Of a stretch of 64,000 bases of DNA, positions 33,003-44,001 are shown piece after piece. The stretch lies in the NCBI GenBank assembly GCA_029448655.1, contig JACCLO010000010.1, positions 248,001 through 312,000 of the forward strand, written 5' to 3'. The notes under the pieces were generated by a model that searched no databases, had not been told where the DNA came from, and saw nothing but the letters and a program-made list of their open reading frames with translations. The number at the start of each line of letters is the position of its first letter. Within the stretch, counting starts at the first letter, position 1. A program made the position numbers and the translations under genes. The DNA comes from Wolfiporia cocos (taxonomy: Eukaryota > Basidiomycota > Agaricomycetes > Polyporales > Phaeolaceae).

Positions 33003-33219
33003 GTCTCACTGTTTGGCTCCTCTTCGAGTAACCCAAACAATGCATGTATATAAGTAGGGCTATCACTACGATAAGCCTTAGATTTGACCTCTGCAGTCGC
33101 GCAGTTACATAACATCTCTGCTTGCGCCCACTAGCCTCCTCACCAACCTCCAGCAACTCCTTCAAAGTCGCCTATAAGGTTATAAGTGTGAGTCCCACAG
33201 TCTAGTCTGTGTCAGTGTG

Positions 33220-33974
33220 TCGTAGTCGGGCCATTGTAGTGGCGGCCAGTTGGTCGATAAGTCTGTCGGTGAGTAGCTCGAGTCCCTCTCTCTGCGCTCT
33301 GATCTGCCCCTCCATTCGGACGAAGTCCTCGGTGATGTTCTGGTACGAGCTGTAAACGTGGGTGAGGTCCTGCGTGATGTCGAAGAGGGCCGACCAGCCA
33401 TCGGCTCGGCCAGCAAAAGGTCCCTCAGCCCTGTACCAGAGGAGGGTGTGTCTAATCTGCAGATGCTGGGGGGAGTACCTTCTTGGTGGCGTACCTCGCG
33501 GTCGGCCTTCTCGATGATCTGCATCGCCGGGGGTCGTGGTACGGCGGGGGAGCTGGTGGCGAGTCGTCGACATACTATTACTGTCCTGTTTTCGAGTGTC
33601 AGGGTTGTCCTGACTCTCGTCCTGTGGTAGTCTTTTATCAGCTCCTTGGAGTGCTCCAAGTTCCCCTCGTCTTCCCATGAGTTGTCGGCCGTGGCATAGC
33701 CTTTCCATTTGACAAAGTACTGGTGCTTCTTCCCTCGCCATCTGTCAGCCAGGATGGCTTCGACTTCGTACTCTTCTTGTCCCTTGATGATATCAGGTGG
33801 CGGCCGTAGGTAATTGGGTCCGTGCACCCTCGTTTCTCTGAACAGTTTTAGCAAAGCGGCATGCTGGTAACTGCAACCGGTATGTCGTGGGTCCCATCTT
33901 TTCTGTGATGGTGAAGGGTCCCTCCCTCTTTGGCGCTAGCTTGTTTGATTCATACGGTATCGTCAAGTTCTTTG
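33220..33974 (-). pseudogene. G2 pol end (chromodomain) and N-part of downstream ORF
   Basis: Pol part: a short integrase C-terminal piece ([14 protein letters not shown]), a small deletion after it (the HPVFH segment of G1 is gone, about 33865), then the chromodomain EEYEVEAILADR, QYFVKWKGYATADNSWED. Then the N-part of the downstream ORF (MSTTRHQLPRR, YRAEGPFAGRADGWSALFDI). Cut at 33975 by LTR K2 and at 33219 by the solo D LTR. Confidence 0.8.
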
Positions 33975-34551
33975 TGTCACAAGAATTCTCCTAGTTTCCC
34001 TATATTTCTTACTATTTTTCCGGCAATTCTACGAATTATCTATGACTTTCTAGGCCAATAACTAGCTTATCTGGTTCATAAGTTAACGGTTACATACGTG
34101 CCGAATGATGGCCGCGTTATCTCCCGTAGCGACGGTCTTATCTTATCACTAGTAGTTACCATCAGTCACATGTCTAGTTCTAGCCAATCGGACATTCCGT
34201 CCGGAAGCAGTCAGCGTATAAACGTCAGCGGACCGGGCTTTGGTCACGCCCCGTCTTTGTAATGACAAGAGCGCAAAACGCCATTCGTGCGGCCTACGCC
34301 GCCTTTCTATATTCCGGTTTTGATCGGTATATGTATTTATCGTATATTACTAAGTACTTAGGTCTCTGGGGACTTGTACATACGAATATGGACACTAGTA
34401 TTATCTAATAAGACTGTTAGGGGTCTTATTTATCATGTATATATACTGGACTTGCTGAGCGCTATTGCCTCAGTTCTATTCATTGCATTCATACTATCAA
34501 GTAACACTCGTGTTGTATCCTGCTTAACAGCTACTACTCTTCGCCTAACCA
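33975..34551 (+). repeat. LTR K2 (family K, about 577 bp)
   Basis: TGTCACAAGAATTCTCC to CGCCTAACCA, with a TATATATA box near 34440. Similar to LTR K1 in blocks. No TSD is found (left CTTTG, right GCAAA) and no self-priming site follows, so the right side is probably a rearranged junction with E5. Confidence 0.65.
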
Positions 34552-34609
34552 GCAAACCATCAAGAATAACTAGTAAGTTGTTATCTTGTGTTAACCACGT
34601 TCAGTAGAC

Positions 34610-34778
34610 TTGGCGCCTGGTGACGACGACGGAGCTTCAACATGCTCCGACGATTCGTTTGTAACAGCCTCAGAGGAGCCTCCCACCGGAGCTTGGCGGG
34701 AGGATAAAACTGTGCTTAATTCCTCTATTGTAAACAATGTAAACTATGTGCCAATGGACGTAGACCCGGTTGTAGACT
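34610..34778 (+). pseudogene. pol: E5 pol, first 56 codons
   Basis: Open frame APGDDDGASTCSDDSFVTA, then EEPPTGAWREDKTV and VNYVPMDVDPVVD; acidic, without a known domain. It continues in frame into 54069 across the E3 insertion (TSD AGACT). It may be the end of gag or a linker before the dUTPase; the start codon is unknown. Confidence 0.7.
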
Positions 34779-35381
34779 TGACACAGACACTCACTAAGAC
34801 TGAATATAACGTTGAGGGGCGGTGTCGGTAACGGTGAAGTGTAAGAGTCAAGCAAGTTGTTAAGAGCAACTGGTAGATTGTCGAGAAGAACTATTCTGAG
34901 TCTACAACGTACTCAGAGGCCAGCTTATATACATGAAGGGTAAGACCCGTAACACCGTAGGTAAGACTAGTGATACCGCAGGGCGTAGGGTTGTGTACCG
35001 GTAATGGTACGACCCGAAGCTTGTTATAGTTCCAAAGGTCGCTGACTGAGCATAAGGCTACAGCATGTGACGTGAGTTAGGCCGCTGACTGAGCGTGAGC
35101 CAGCGGCAGGTGACGCGAGTCACTAGAAAGCCATGTGACGTGTGGCAACGTATGTTGTGAACTCTTTGTAAGATCACGTGCAGGAAAGATAAGATATGTC
35201 TACAGATAAGACGAGGCGCCGTGATAGGCGCTGAGCTAACGTGCACAAGAGATAAGATAAGAGTTATCTACGAGAGTGAGATAAGGGTGAGACATAACGT
35301 GATACGGAAAGCGAGTAGAACGAGCTGTAGAAAATCAGAGAAAATAGGGAAAAATAGGGAAAAATAAGAGAAACCGTGACA
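34779..35381 (-). repeat. E3 3' LTR (family B, 603 bp)
   Basis: On the minus strand TGTCACGGTTTCTC to GTGTCTGTGTCA; preceded by the purine tract AGAGGAGGGGGTAA. Confidence 0.95.
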
Positions 35382-35462
35382 TTACCCCCTCCTCTAAATT
35401 CAGCGTCCCGATGAAGCAGCTAAAAATGCTAGAGCCCACTAAAGGGTTAGACTTTGCTTGCG

Positions 35463-38400
35463 CTACTTGCCTGTGCTGCCAAAACCCTTTGTACCTCGTT
35501 GACCTTGTTGACCGTGTAAGAGATTGTAAGCGGAGGGCGACGAGACATGTTCTTCGGGATAGTACATCCGATGAACTAGTAGCTGGGCTACTTTGTCTTT
35601 CGCCTTAACTTCGTATGCGGTTGATCCAAGGTTATGAATCATGACTTTGACTTCTCCTCTATAGTCCCAGTCGATAACTCCTCCGAGTACGATTAAGCTT
35701 TGCTTCGCCATGCTAGACCGTGTTGCCAATTGTCCGTAATGCCCATAAGGGAACAGAACTTGAAGTCCTGTTGAGATTGTGGCGGTTTGGCCGGGTTGGA
35801 TTGTTAGTCCTTCCATAGCATAGATATCGTATCCAGCGGAGTGTGGGGTCCCTTTTACGGGATAGAGTGGAGCCGCATCCTTGTCACCGAATGGTACGGC
35901 GAATTCCAGATAGTCATTGAAGACAATGTTGTCTTCTACGAAGTTTCCGTATGGATCTCTTTTCAGCCATCGGCTGGTGGGTTTGACTGGTCGCTCTTCA
36001 TCAGAGTCGTAGCCCTCGGACTCGTCTTCATTGTTGTCCGAGTGCATGGGCCAGTCATCAGGCCAGAGGTAACGATCTCCCACTTTCCAGTTAGGATCAT
36101 CGTCGGGTTCAGCAACAGCAATGGTTCGGTGTGCTGCGAGGTGGTTTGTCTGAGCATCGAAGAACCGGGCTTTGTATTCGTCCAGTACTTCCTTAGCATG
36201 CTCAAGGTTTTCTTCGGGTTCCCATGTATCGTCCTTAGACGTAGTGTCTGACCATCGAACGAGGTACTCAAGTTTCCCTCTTCGCTTTCGATGGTTAAGG
36301 ATTTCCGATACTTCCCATTCTCTGTCGTCGTCTTCCGATGGTTCAGGAGACGGCGGTCGATCTTCAGTTTGGACGTATGGTACCAGCTTGGATGCGTGAA
36401 ATACCGGGTGATATTGACGATATTGTGACCCCATTGTTAATCTGAAGGTCACCGGCGATAAGATTTCTGCAATCTTGAAAGGACCGATATATCGTGGGGC
36501 CAGACTCTTTTCAGATGTCTGGTAATCCTTAGTACTAACTAGTACTTTATCACCAACGCGTAGATCGAGTTGTTTGTGTCCTCGATCGCTGTACCATTTC
36601 CATCGTTCAGAAGCTACTAACATAGCGGCTTTCGCTTCTTCTTGTGCTTTCCATCGTTCGTGTGCGATGTCGTTTAAGTCAGGATTGACTGTGCGGGGGA
36701 GTTCCTGATCGCTGGGTCCAGCCAAGGGGTGTCTACCTAGTTCGACAAAGAAAGGAGAGTGCCTGGTAGTTTCCGACGCTACGTTATTGTAAGCAAACTC
36801 TGCCGTAGGCAAGAGTCTACTCCAATTGTCTTTTCTGTACGAATTGACGTAGCAGCGAAGGTACTGTTCCAGGGTTTGGTTAACCCTCTCTGTCTGTCCA
36901 TCGGTCTGTGGATGATAAGCTGTTGACATCGAATGTTCGATATTGAGGAATTGACAGAATTCCTTGAACAGCTTTGACGCGAATTGGACGCCTCTATCGC
37001 TAATGATCTGACGAGGCAGGCCGTGTAACGGGTAAACCCGTGTATACAAGATATCGGCCAAATCCTTTGTTCCAAACTTGGAACTGATCGGATAGAAATG
37101 CGCCCTCTTCGTTAGTCGGTCCACTACAACCATAATGGAATCGTAAGTCTTCTTGTTATCGATAGACTTTGGTAGATACATGATGAAGTCGATTGTAATG
37201 ACTTCCCATGGCTGGGTTGGTACGGGATTAGGTTTAAGTAACCCGTACGGCTTCTCAGGTCGACTCTTCATCTTTTGACAGATGTCGCATTCCTGAACGT
37301 ACTTCTTGACGAACGTTGATATGCCTGGCCACCAGAAGTTACGAGTTACTAATTCGTAGGTCTTCCAGCGTCCGAAGTGACCAGCGGTAATGTGGTCGTG
37401 GTGTGCGGCTACTACGCGTCGGCGTGTCTGCTCGACATTAGGGACATAGACTTTGCCCTTGTGTAGTAGTAAGCCGTTCTCGTAGTTCCAGTCTTGGAGC
37501 TCTTTCTTGAATTCCCTTGGTCCCGATGAGAGAAGGGATTGATAGGACGAAGTTAGCTTATCGTCTTGTAATGCTAAGCGGATAGCCTCGAGTAAGGACT
37601 GATTAGAGTCTTCGGCCATCGCTGTGGTTTCATCAGAAGAGGTTTCCAGGGCCCGAATGGCGAATTCGGTCGCGAAAAATTCCGGTTTAAGGAGGATTTT
37701 ATCCCTGTTGTCAAGTTCCACCCCCTCTTCATGATCTGGCCTCCTGGACAGAGGATCCGCGGTAAGCATTGTCTTTCCGGGCTTGTGATACAACTTGAAG
37801 TTGAATCGAGTTAGGTATAGAGCCCAACGTGCCTGTCGTCTGGTAAGCTTTTGCGCCGTCTTGAAGTATGTAAGATTTGCGTGATCTGTCCATACTTCAA
37901 ATACCTTAGGGTGCCCCTCGAGATAATGACGCCATTCTTCGAGTGAATGAATAATAGCAAGGAGTTCCTTGTCATATATCTCGTAGTTGCGTTCGGCTTC
38001 AGTCATAGACTTGCTATAGTAAGCAACAGGATGGTATAAACCATCCTTAGGGTCTAATTGTGAAAGGACTGAGCCGGTTGCGAAGTCGGAGGCATCGGAC
38101 TCGATCCTGAAAGGCGAGTCTTGGTCTGGTATTCTAAGAATTGGCGCAGACGTAAAGGCCTTTTTCAGGTCCTCAAACGCCTGTTGCTCCTTCTCGCCCC
38201 AAGCCCATTTCTGGTTCTTGCGGGTGAGCTGTGTGAGTGGTTTGGCCTTGTAAGAAAAGTCCTTGATAAATCGCCTATAGAAATTGGCGAAGCCTAAGAA
38301 GGCTTGGACTTCCTTAACCTTGGTTGGTTGAGGCCAATCAAGAACCCCTTCGTACTTCTTTGGGTCCATCGCAATGGAGTTATGGGAGATAATCATTCCC

Positions 38401-39848
38401 AAGTACTCGATGGACTTCTGTTCGAAGAAGCATTTCTCGGGTTTCGCATAGAGGTCGGAATCCTGAAGTCGCTGCAATACGGCTTTGACTAGTTTCCGAT
38501 GCTCTTTGAGGTCGTTTCCGAAAATCAGAATATCGTCTAGGTAAACAATGACCTTTCCCGACTGAATGAAGTCGGAAAGGACGCTATTCATCATCGCTTG
38601 GAATGTGCCTGGCGCGTTACAAAAGCCGAAGTACATAACAGTAGCTTCATACAGCCCCCTATGGGTAATGAAGGCTGTTTTCCACTCGTCCCCTTCCTTT
38701 ATCCGCACGTTGTTATACCCCCAACGGAGGTCGATCTTTGTAAAGATTGATGCGGATGCGAGCTGATCTATCAACTCGGATATGCGAGGAATGGGATACT
38801 TGTTCTGTACTGTGATTTCGTTTAGCTTTCGATAGTCGACTACCATGCGCAGTGACCCGTCTTTCTTTGCTACAAAGAAAACGGGTGATGCTATCGGCGA
38901 TTTGGATTCTCGGATGTAACCTTTGCGAAGTTCTTCGTCAATCCACTCGTCTAAGGAGTTTTGTTGAAGCTTAGACATCGGGTAACGTTTTACGGGTTTC
39001 GGCAGTGTTGCGCCTTCGACAAAGTCAATGGCGTGGTCATAGTCCTTGCGGACAGGCATCCGCTCTGAAGCCTTGTGACTGAACACTGTCGGACCAAACT
39101 CATGATACTCTTTAGGGACTAACGATCTCCACTTTTCAGTTGAAGACGAGTCTAAGGATTCTTCATCCTTTTCGAGTATCTCTGCTACAAGTTGAGCTAG
39201 AGTTTTGTTGTCTTCGTCATCTAGCTGTGATAGCCAGTTAACGAAGGGGTTGTCGGAATCTCCTTCTCCTAGTGTGTCCAAAGGGAGATCCCATATACTG
39301 ACCACTTCGTCAGGGAGTTCATCTGCCTCCTCCTCCGACGGTTTGGCGGGCCTTTGCCTTTTAGCAGCATGTATGCATTTTCCTTCTTTCGTGCACCGGT
39401 CATAAGATATCGTTCCTGCACTCCAGTCGAAGTGCGGGTTATGACGTGTGAACCATTCGTACCCTAGTATAAGATCTTGACCACTAAGTTTGGTTACGGC
39501 GAGACCGATAGTCTCCTTATGAATGCCGTGGACCATGAAGGCCTTAACTAAAGTGTCGATCTTTCCCGCTTTGTTGTAGGTGCCGTCTGCATTATGTACG
39601 TTAATGACGGGGCGAAGCGGTTGGGTTAACAGGTTGTGAGTGGTGACGAAGTCGGAATTAATGACGCTGATTTGAGCGCCACTATCTACAAGCGCTGTAG
39701 CCTGTACTTTCTTTCCATATACCCAGAGATCCACGCTAATCTTGAAGGATGTAGCAGGGTCGCGCGACTGATTGTGATAAATATTATTGATCTCTGCAGT
39801 GGGTATAATACAACTACGCTCGGTCATCGTACATGGACAGGCCGTCAC
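35463..39848 (-). CDS. pol: E3 pol with C-terminal chromodomain and dUTPase (1461 aa)
   Basis: One uninterrupted frame. Protease ALVDSGAQISVIN (Asp55); RT RMVVDYRKLNEI, RWGYNNVRIKEGDEW and VIVYLDDILIFG; RNase H SDASDFATGSVL, YDKELLAI, WTDHANLTY; integrase zinc site (AHHDHITAGHFG, CDICQKMK) and core (IDFIMYLP, SDRGVQFASKLF, YHPQTDGQTERVNQ); integrase tail (HPVFHASKLVPY); chromodomain (EWEVSEILNHRKRR, LVRWSDTTSKDDTWEPEE); linker with DRYLWPDDWP; dUTPase in the last about 130 residues (SAGYDIYAME, TRSSMA, GGVIDWDYRGE, KDKVAQLLV with Lys instead of the usual Gly, RGTKGFGSTG). Entered from gag by -1 frameshift. Stops 81 bp before the 3' LTR. Confidence 0.95.
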   Translation of the reverse strand: MTACPCTMTERSCIIPTAEINNIYHNQSRDPATSFKISVDLWVYGKKVQATALVDSGAQISVINSDFVTTHNLLTQPLRPVINVHNADGTYNKAGKIDTLVKAFMVHGIHKETIGLAVTKLSGQDLILGYEWFTRHNPHFDWSAGTISYDRCTKEGKCIHAAKRQRPAKPSEEEADELPDEVVSIWDLPLDTLGEGDSDNPFVNWLSQLDDEDNKTLAQLVAEILEKDEESLDSSSTEKWRSLVPKEYHEFGPTVFSHKASERMPVRKDYDHAIDFVEGATLPKPVKRYPMSKLQQNSLDEWIDEELRKGYIRESKSPIASPVFFVAKKDGSLRMVVDYRKLNEITVQNKYPIPRISELIDQLASASIFTKIDLRWGYNNVRIKEGDEWKTAFITHRGLYEATVMYFGFCNAPGTFQAMMNSVLSDFIQSGKVIVYLDDILIFGNDLKEHRKLVKAVLQRLQDSDLYAKPEKCFFEQKSIEYLGMIISHNSIAMDPKKYEGVLDWPQPTKVKEVQAFLGFANFYRRFIKDFSYKAKPLTQLTRKNQKWAWGEKEQQAFEDLKKAFTSAPILRIPDQDSPFRIESDASDFATGSVLSQLDPKDGLYHPVAYYSKSMTEAERNYEIYDKELLAIIHSLEEWRHYLEGHPKVFEVWTDHANLTYFKTAQKLTRRQARWALYLTRFNFKLYHKPGKTMLTADPLSRRPDHEEGVELDNRDKILLKPEFFATEFAIRALETSSDETTAMAEDSNQSLLEAIRLALQDDKLTSSYQSLLSSGPREFKKELQDWNYENGLLLHKGKVYVPNVEQTRRRVVAAHHDHITAGHFGRWKTYELVTRNFWWPGISTFVKKYVQECDICQKMKSRPEKPYGLLKPNPVPTQPWEVITIDFIMYLPKSIDNKKTYDSIMVVVDRLTKRAHFYPISSKFGTKDLADILYTRVYPLHGLPRQIISDRGVQFASKLFKEFCQFLNIEHSMSTAYHPQTDGQTERVNQTLEQYLRCYVNSYRKDNWSRLLPTAEFAYNNVASETTRHSPFFVELGRHPLAGPSDQELPRTVNPDLNDIAHERWKAQEEAKAAMLVASERWKWYSDRGHKQLDLRVGDKVLVSTKDYQTSEKSLAPRYIGPFKIAEILSPVTFRLTMGSQYRQYHPVFHASKLVPYVQTEDRPPSPEPSEDDDREWEVSEILNHRKRRGKLEYLVRWSDTTSKDDTWEPEENLEHAKEVLDEYKARFFDAQTNHLAAHRTIAVAEPDDDPNWKVGDRYLWPDDWPMHSDNNEDESEGYDSDEERPVKPTSRWLKRDPYGNFVEDNIVFNDYLEFAVPFGDKDAAPLYPVKGTPHSAGYDIYAMEGLTIQPGQTATISTGLQVLFPYGHYGQLATRSSMAKQSLIVLGGVIDWDYRGEVKVMIHNLGSTAYEVKAKDKVAQLLVHRMYYPEEHVSSPSAYNLLHGQQGQRGTKGFGSTGK

Positions 39849-39869
39849 ATACGATCGTAGTAAAAATCC
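39826..39869 (-). promoter_or_regulatory. E3 gag-pol -1 frameshift signal
   Basis: Heptamer G GAT TTT (39869-39863), in phase with TCG GAT TTT of gag, 7-base spacer, 10-bp stem (39855-39846 with 39835-39826) and 10-base loop: the same geometry as E2, while the outer five pairs differ in sequence on both strands. GGATTTT is a known -1 heptamer (red clover necrotic mosaic virus). Confidence 0.7.
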
Positions 39870-41756
39870 GAAGTATATTTTTTCTTTAAGAGCCGCTTCG
39901 GCGGCTCCGAGAGGGTGGACTGGTGAACGATAACACCAGTCGTGTCGGGGACGGTATCCTTGTCGGCGTCCGAGTCCGTGCCCGCGACCTCCTCGATATG
40001 CGCGCGGGTGAGCGTCCCCACGGTGGATGTGGTGGCACTCTGCCCCTCGTCGTTGTCCTCCTCGTCCGTCTCATATCTCTCAATGATCCGGACGAAGCGG
40101 CGCTTTTTGCCGTCGTTAGCAGGTGCCGGCCTGCTGGACGTTGATTGTGTGTTTGACGACGACCCGGCTGTCGTCTTTGGCGCAGAGGGGGCGGTTCCCT
40201 TTGGCTGACCCTTCCACTTGCAACCGGTCCAGCCGGTCGTACAGTTGTCGCGACCGCACTGGGCGCACTTGTGGGGGGGAGAGACTAGAATCCTCTTCCC
40301 ATCCTTCAGTACGCGCCACGATGCATCGGGCCTTGCGTTGTCGGGCAAGCTCTGCCCCGCCTTCTTTGCCTTGGTGCCCCCACCGCTGGCGGTCTTTTCA
40401 GATCCGCTGGTTTGGGACGTAGTGATAGTGGCGGCCTTCTTGCCGCCCGAGCTAACCTCTGCCTTCTTCGTCTCCTTCTTCCCGTCTTCGAAGATACTCC
40501 CGGTAATAGCGTCGGGGTACGCGTCCTTGTAGAACTCGATTGCCATATCGAGATATTTCTCCCACTCGGTGGGGGCGGGGTGCTTGATGATTTTCAACAT
40601 CGAGAAGCCGTCGCGTACCTTTTCGGGTAACGCGTCCTTCAGCTCCTCCAGCACCGTCGAGTTCTCGGACTTCGCCGCTTTGACAAGTTGGCGAAGCCTC
40701 TCCGCGTACGTGAAGAAGTTGGCTTTCGCCTTCTTCTTTCCCTCGTCGCCGAAGTACCCTTTGATCTCCTTACGGGCCACCTCCTGGTCCGTCTTCTTCC
40801 CGTAGACGCGCTCCATGTCGTCCTCAAACTCCTTCCACGTTCCTAGGGACTTCGTTACGTCTACCGAGTCTCTAATCCTCTTTTCCTGGTATTGGAAAGC
40901 CGACCCTGATAGACGCTGCAGGGCTTCGACGATCTGCTCCCGGTCCTGGTAGATTTTCGCTACCGAGAAGTACATGATGCACTTCTGGAGCCATTCCTTT
41001 ACTGGGATCTTAGATCCATCACCGGTAAAGGTCGGGGGGGGGCGTCGCCTTGGGGCGGAGAGGGGCTACTCCAGCAGGAGCAGCGGTGGTGGTGGTGGAA
41101 GCGGAGGCCGGTGCCGTCGCGGCAGCGGCCTCGAGTTTGGTGAGGCGATCGGCGAGATCGCGCGTGGTCGTGGACTCCAATTTTCGGAGTCTGGCGAGGG
41201 CGGAGTCGAGGTCATCACGGGTCGACTTGACCCGGTTTTCCGATGCTGCCAGGCGCGCCTCCAGGAATTTAGTGTACTGGCGGTGCTCGTCTGCCCTGTG
41301 AAGGACGAGACGCAGCCTGGAGTCGAGAGCGTATCGGAATCGACGAAGTTCCTCGTCCGTATATCTCGCCGCGACGTTCGTGCTTTCGCTCATGAAATTC
41401 AGACACATTTGAAATGTCTGACGGAGGGCGGCATGTTCTCCTTCGGGAATGCCGTCGTACGCGTCTTCGGCCACCTCGAATTCCTCCCTGACGGGTAGGA
41501 CTTCCTGACTCTCAAACTCTAAAGCCGTGTACTCGCCGTAGATCGGCGGTAACTGCTCGTTCCCTACGACGGGACCCGAGAAGTGAGTCGGCCAGAGCTC
41601 TGATGGGGGGAGTCTGGGGCGAGGGGCTGAGCGGGGAGCGGGCGTCCGTGGTGGACGCGAGGCGGGTGTGGGGGAGGTGGTTCGCTCCGGGGTGTGCACG
41701 GGCGAGTTAACCGCCGTGCGGGAACCGGAAGCTTCGGGCTGCGGGGTCTGCGACAT
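39845..41756 (-). pseudogene. gag: E3 gag (one-base gain in a C9 run)
   Basis: Start MSQTPQPEASGSRT at 41756. Arg/Pro/Thr-rich head; helical acidic part; coiled coil (EHRQYTKFLEARLAASENR); Ala/Thr linker; KATPPP, where a run of nine C near 41036-41044 puts the next part in another frame; then the capsid-like part (MYFSVAKIYQDREQIVEAL, FTYAERLRQLVKAAK) and a zinc motif CAQCGRDNCTTGWTGC spaced CX2CX4CX6C. Ends TGA at 39845 in the frameshift stem. Removing one C restores one frame of about 636 codons. Whether the extra C is real or a sequencing slip cannot be judged here. Confidence 0.85.
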
Positions 41757-41951
41757 GGCTAAAAACCTGGTAAGCACTTGTTTGATAAAGCGTGGGAATC
41801 CCTGTAAAAAAGGAAGAGAACCGAGCCAAAAAGATACGTAATTACTAAAAATTATCTACTGCCATGTGTTGTGCCTTTCTTGAGCGCGAGCTTGAAGTCC
41901 CACGATAAGAAGCGATAAAGCAAGACCCCTTTTCAGGTGGTCTGCGAGGGT

Positions 41952-42854
41952 TTACATTTGGTGGACCGGGAACCATACATTGAGGGCGTTGAGCCCCCGT
42001 ATAATACGTAGTATGTGCTCCCTATCTACGCTAGGATACCCAGTCATAAAGTTTCCTACGATTTTACAGTTCTTTACTAACAGCCGCATCTGGCTGTTGT
42101 CGATCCGATCCATAAGGACCGCCTCGATGAATCCCTTACACACCGTCTGAAGGTCCCGTATGAGGTTGGTTACCTCGTATGTGGGATGACCGTTGCAAAG
42201 GTCGGCATTTGCCACGATGCAGGCATACACCGGGGATAGTACCTTCGCGGTCTCCAGGAGTGTGGGAATTACCTTGGCACCCCAGTCGAACTTCTTCTCC
42301 GTGCAGGAGATGTCGAAGACGTTGAAGTCCCGTGGGATGTCGTAGAGGCGTCTTTCAGCCCACTCGGCCCACGGCAAGCGGACGAGGTCGACGATCTTTT
42401 GGAGTTCGTCGGGCGTGAGGATGCGGTTCATAAGAGACTGATCGGGGGGCGGAGGCGTGCGTCGGGCGCGGGAAGCGGCGTTGGCCTCGACATGGCGAGC
42501 TACTTCGGCTTCTTCCTCTAAGCGTCGCACGCGGGCGCGCTCAGCAGAAAGGGCCGCGTACTCTCGCATGGCCTTGGCTTCTTCCTCCGCGATCTGCTGG
42601 TTCCTTGTTTTTGATGGCAACGGGGCCGAGACGAGGCCCGTGGTACTTGGGCTTCCGGATGAGGTCTTCTACCTCCTTACGACTCTTGGACGGGATGTCC
42701 CAGAGTTCCGGTTTGCCGTTGGCCGCGTTGGTAACGACCATCTTGTCCAGCATCTTGCCGGTGTCACCCTTCTGCTTCTGCTTCTTGACAATCGGGCCGG
42801 CCCTCAGGCGCGCCTCGACCATCTTGATGGACTTTTCTTGTCGCTCGGCAGGCA
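41952..42854 (-). pseudogene. E3 ORF-A3 (one-base gain in an A run)
   Basis: Close copy of ORF-A1, start MPAERQEKSIKM at 42854, box VVTNAANGKPELWDIPSK, C-terminal domain ending HILRIIRGLNALNVWFP. Where E1 reads ATIKTRNQQ, E3 has an extra A (ATCAAAAACAAGG), which shifts the frame and splits the gene near 42610. All else is open. Few differences from E1 over 900 bases. Confidence 0.85.
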
Positions 42855-43265
42855 TGGCTGTGTAACTACGTGAGAAAGCTGTACTACAACTATATAAAAA
42901 TGTCCGGGAACGGCCGTTCTTGATGCGGTAAGGTGTCATGTCGGTGTGTCGACGACGGCGTGCATCTCTCTCATACACGTCCGGAGTGGAAGATACAACG
43001 GGTCCCGCTTCCCTTGCGGTCCCGGTAACAGGCCAGATTAGGGTATTACACCCATGGTGGCTAGCCGCAGCGCTCCCAAACGTCCACCGCAGGCAAGCTA
43101 GCCGCCGCTGAGAAGCGGTGTCCGGGAGATCCCGTTAAGGTTCAATCCCATATGGACATTAGGCCGGCAAGCCGGGTTTTAGTCTGGTTCCCGAAGGAAC
43201 GAGGCTGTGTCCTTACGTCTGGACAATAAACGTGTTACTAAGTAACGGGGATAGGTCTGGGGCAT
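42855..43265 (-). other. E3 leader, distal part
   Basis: Non-coding leader next to ORF-A3, almost identical to 1570-1980 of E1. It ends at the E4 insertion (TSD GGCAT at 43261-43265). The leader resumes at 53253. Confidence 0.8.
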
Positions 43266-43962
43266 TGACACAGACTAGACTGTGGGACTCACACTATAAC
43301 CTTATAGGCGACTTGAAGATGTTGCAGAAGGTTGGTGAGGAGGCTAGTGGGCGCAAGCAGAGATGGTATGTAACTGTGCGAATGCAGAGAACAAATCTAA
43401 GGCTTATCGTAGTGATAGCCCTACTTATATACATGCATTGTTTGGTTACTCGAAGAGGAGCCAAACAGTTAGACGGTCTGTGCGCAGACATAACTAATAC
43501 AGCTAAGTCGTAAACTACAGTAGACCATGTGCGCCGGTAATGGCCGCACCAGTAAGAAACGTTGTTAGGACCGTAGGTCCATGTTGTGATAGTGGCGTTG
43601 CTACGTTAGTAAGCCATGCACGTGATAACTATATACCGGTATCGGGATATGAGTAATCGTAAGGGCATTGGCATGTGATAACGAGCGGGCCGCTGATCCA
43701 ATTGTACTGACATAGCCCGGTATCGGGATATGAGTAAGGCGCGTGACACCGGAGGTTAGTCCGCTGAGTCATTGACGCGTACAAACGTGTTATGTACGTG
43801 TTGTTATGACAAGTGGACGTATACCGCGTTGTGTACGTGTTGTTTGGTTGCGTGTACGTGTAGACGGGCGCTTAGCAGCGTAAATGTCTACAAGGTCGTA
43901 GAAATACCAGATAAATAGGTAAAAATACGGGAAAAATAGTGGCATGTCCCAAATCTGTGACA
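43266..43962 (-). repeat. E4 3' LTR (family D, 697 bp)
   Basis: On the minus strand TGTCACAGATTTGGGACATG to AGTCTGTGTCA; identical by eye to 52551-53247. Confidence 0.96.
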
Positions 43963-44001
43963 TTACCCCCTCTTCAGGTTTCATTGTCCCTAATGGAACG
44001 A

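Larger units (their letters stand above)
23172..33214 (+). repeat. Solo LTR of family D in G2, interrupted by E2
   Basis: The left piece 23172-23665 begins TGTCACAGATTTGGGACATG; the right piece 33008-33214 ends TCTAGTCTGTGTCA. Joined length is about 701 bp, like the E4 LTR (697). TSD GCGTG (23167-23171) and GTGTG (33215-33219), one C-to-T at CpG. E2 sits inside with its own TSD. Confidence 0.9.

Noticed and set aside
34611..34620. TGGCGCC resembling a tRNA-Lys type primer-binding site near the start of E5
   Set aside because: It lies inside the open frame of E5, not next to an LTR end, and all other elements here show LTR self-complementarity instead.
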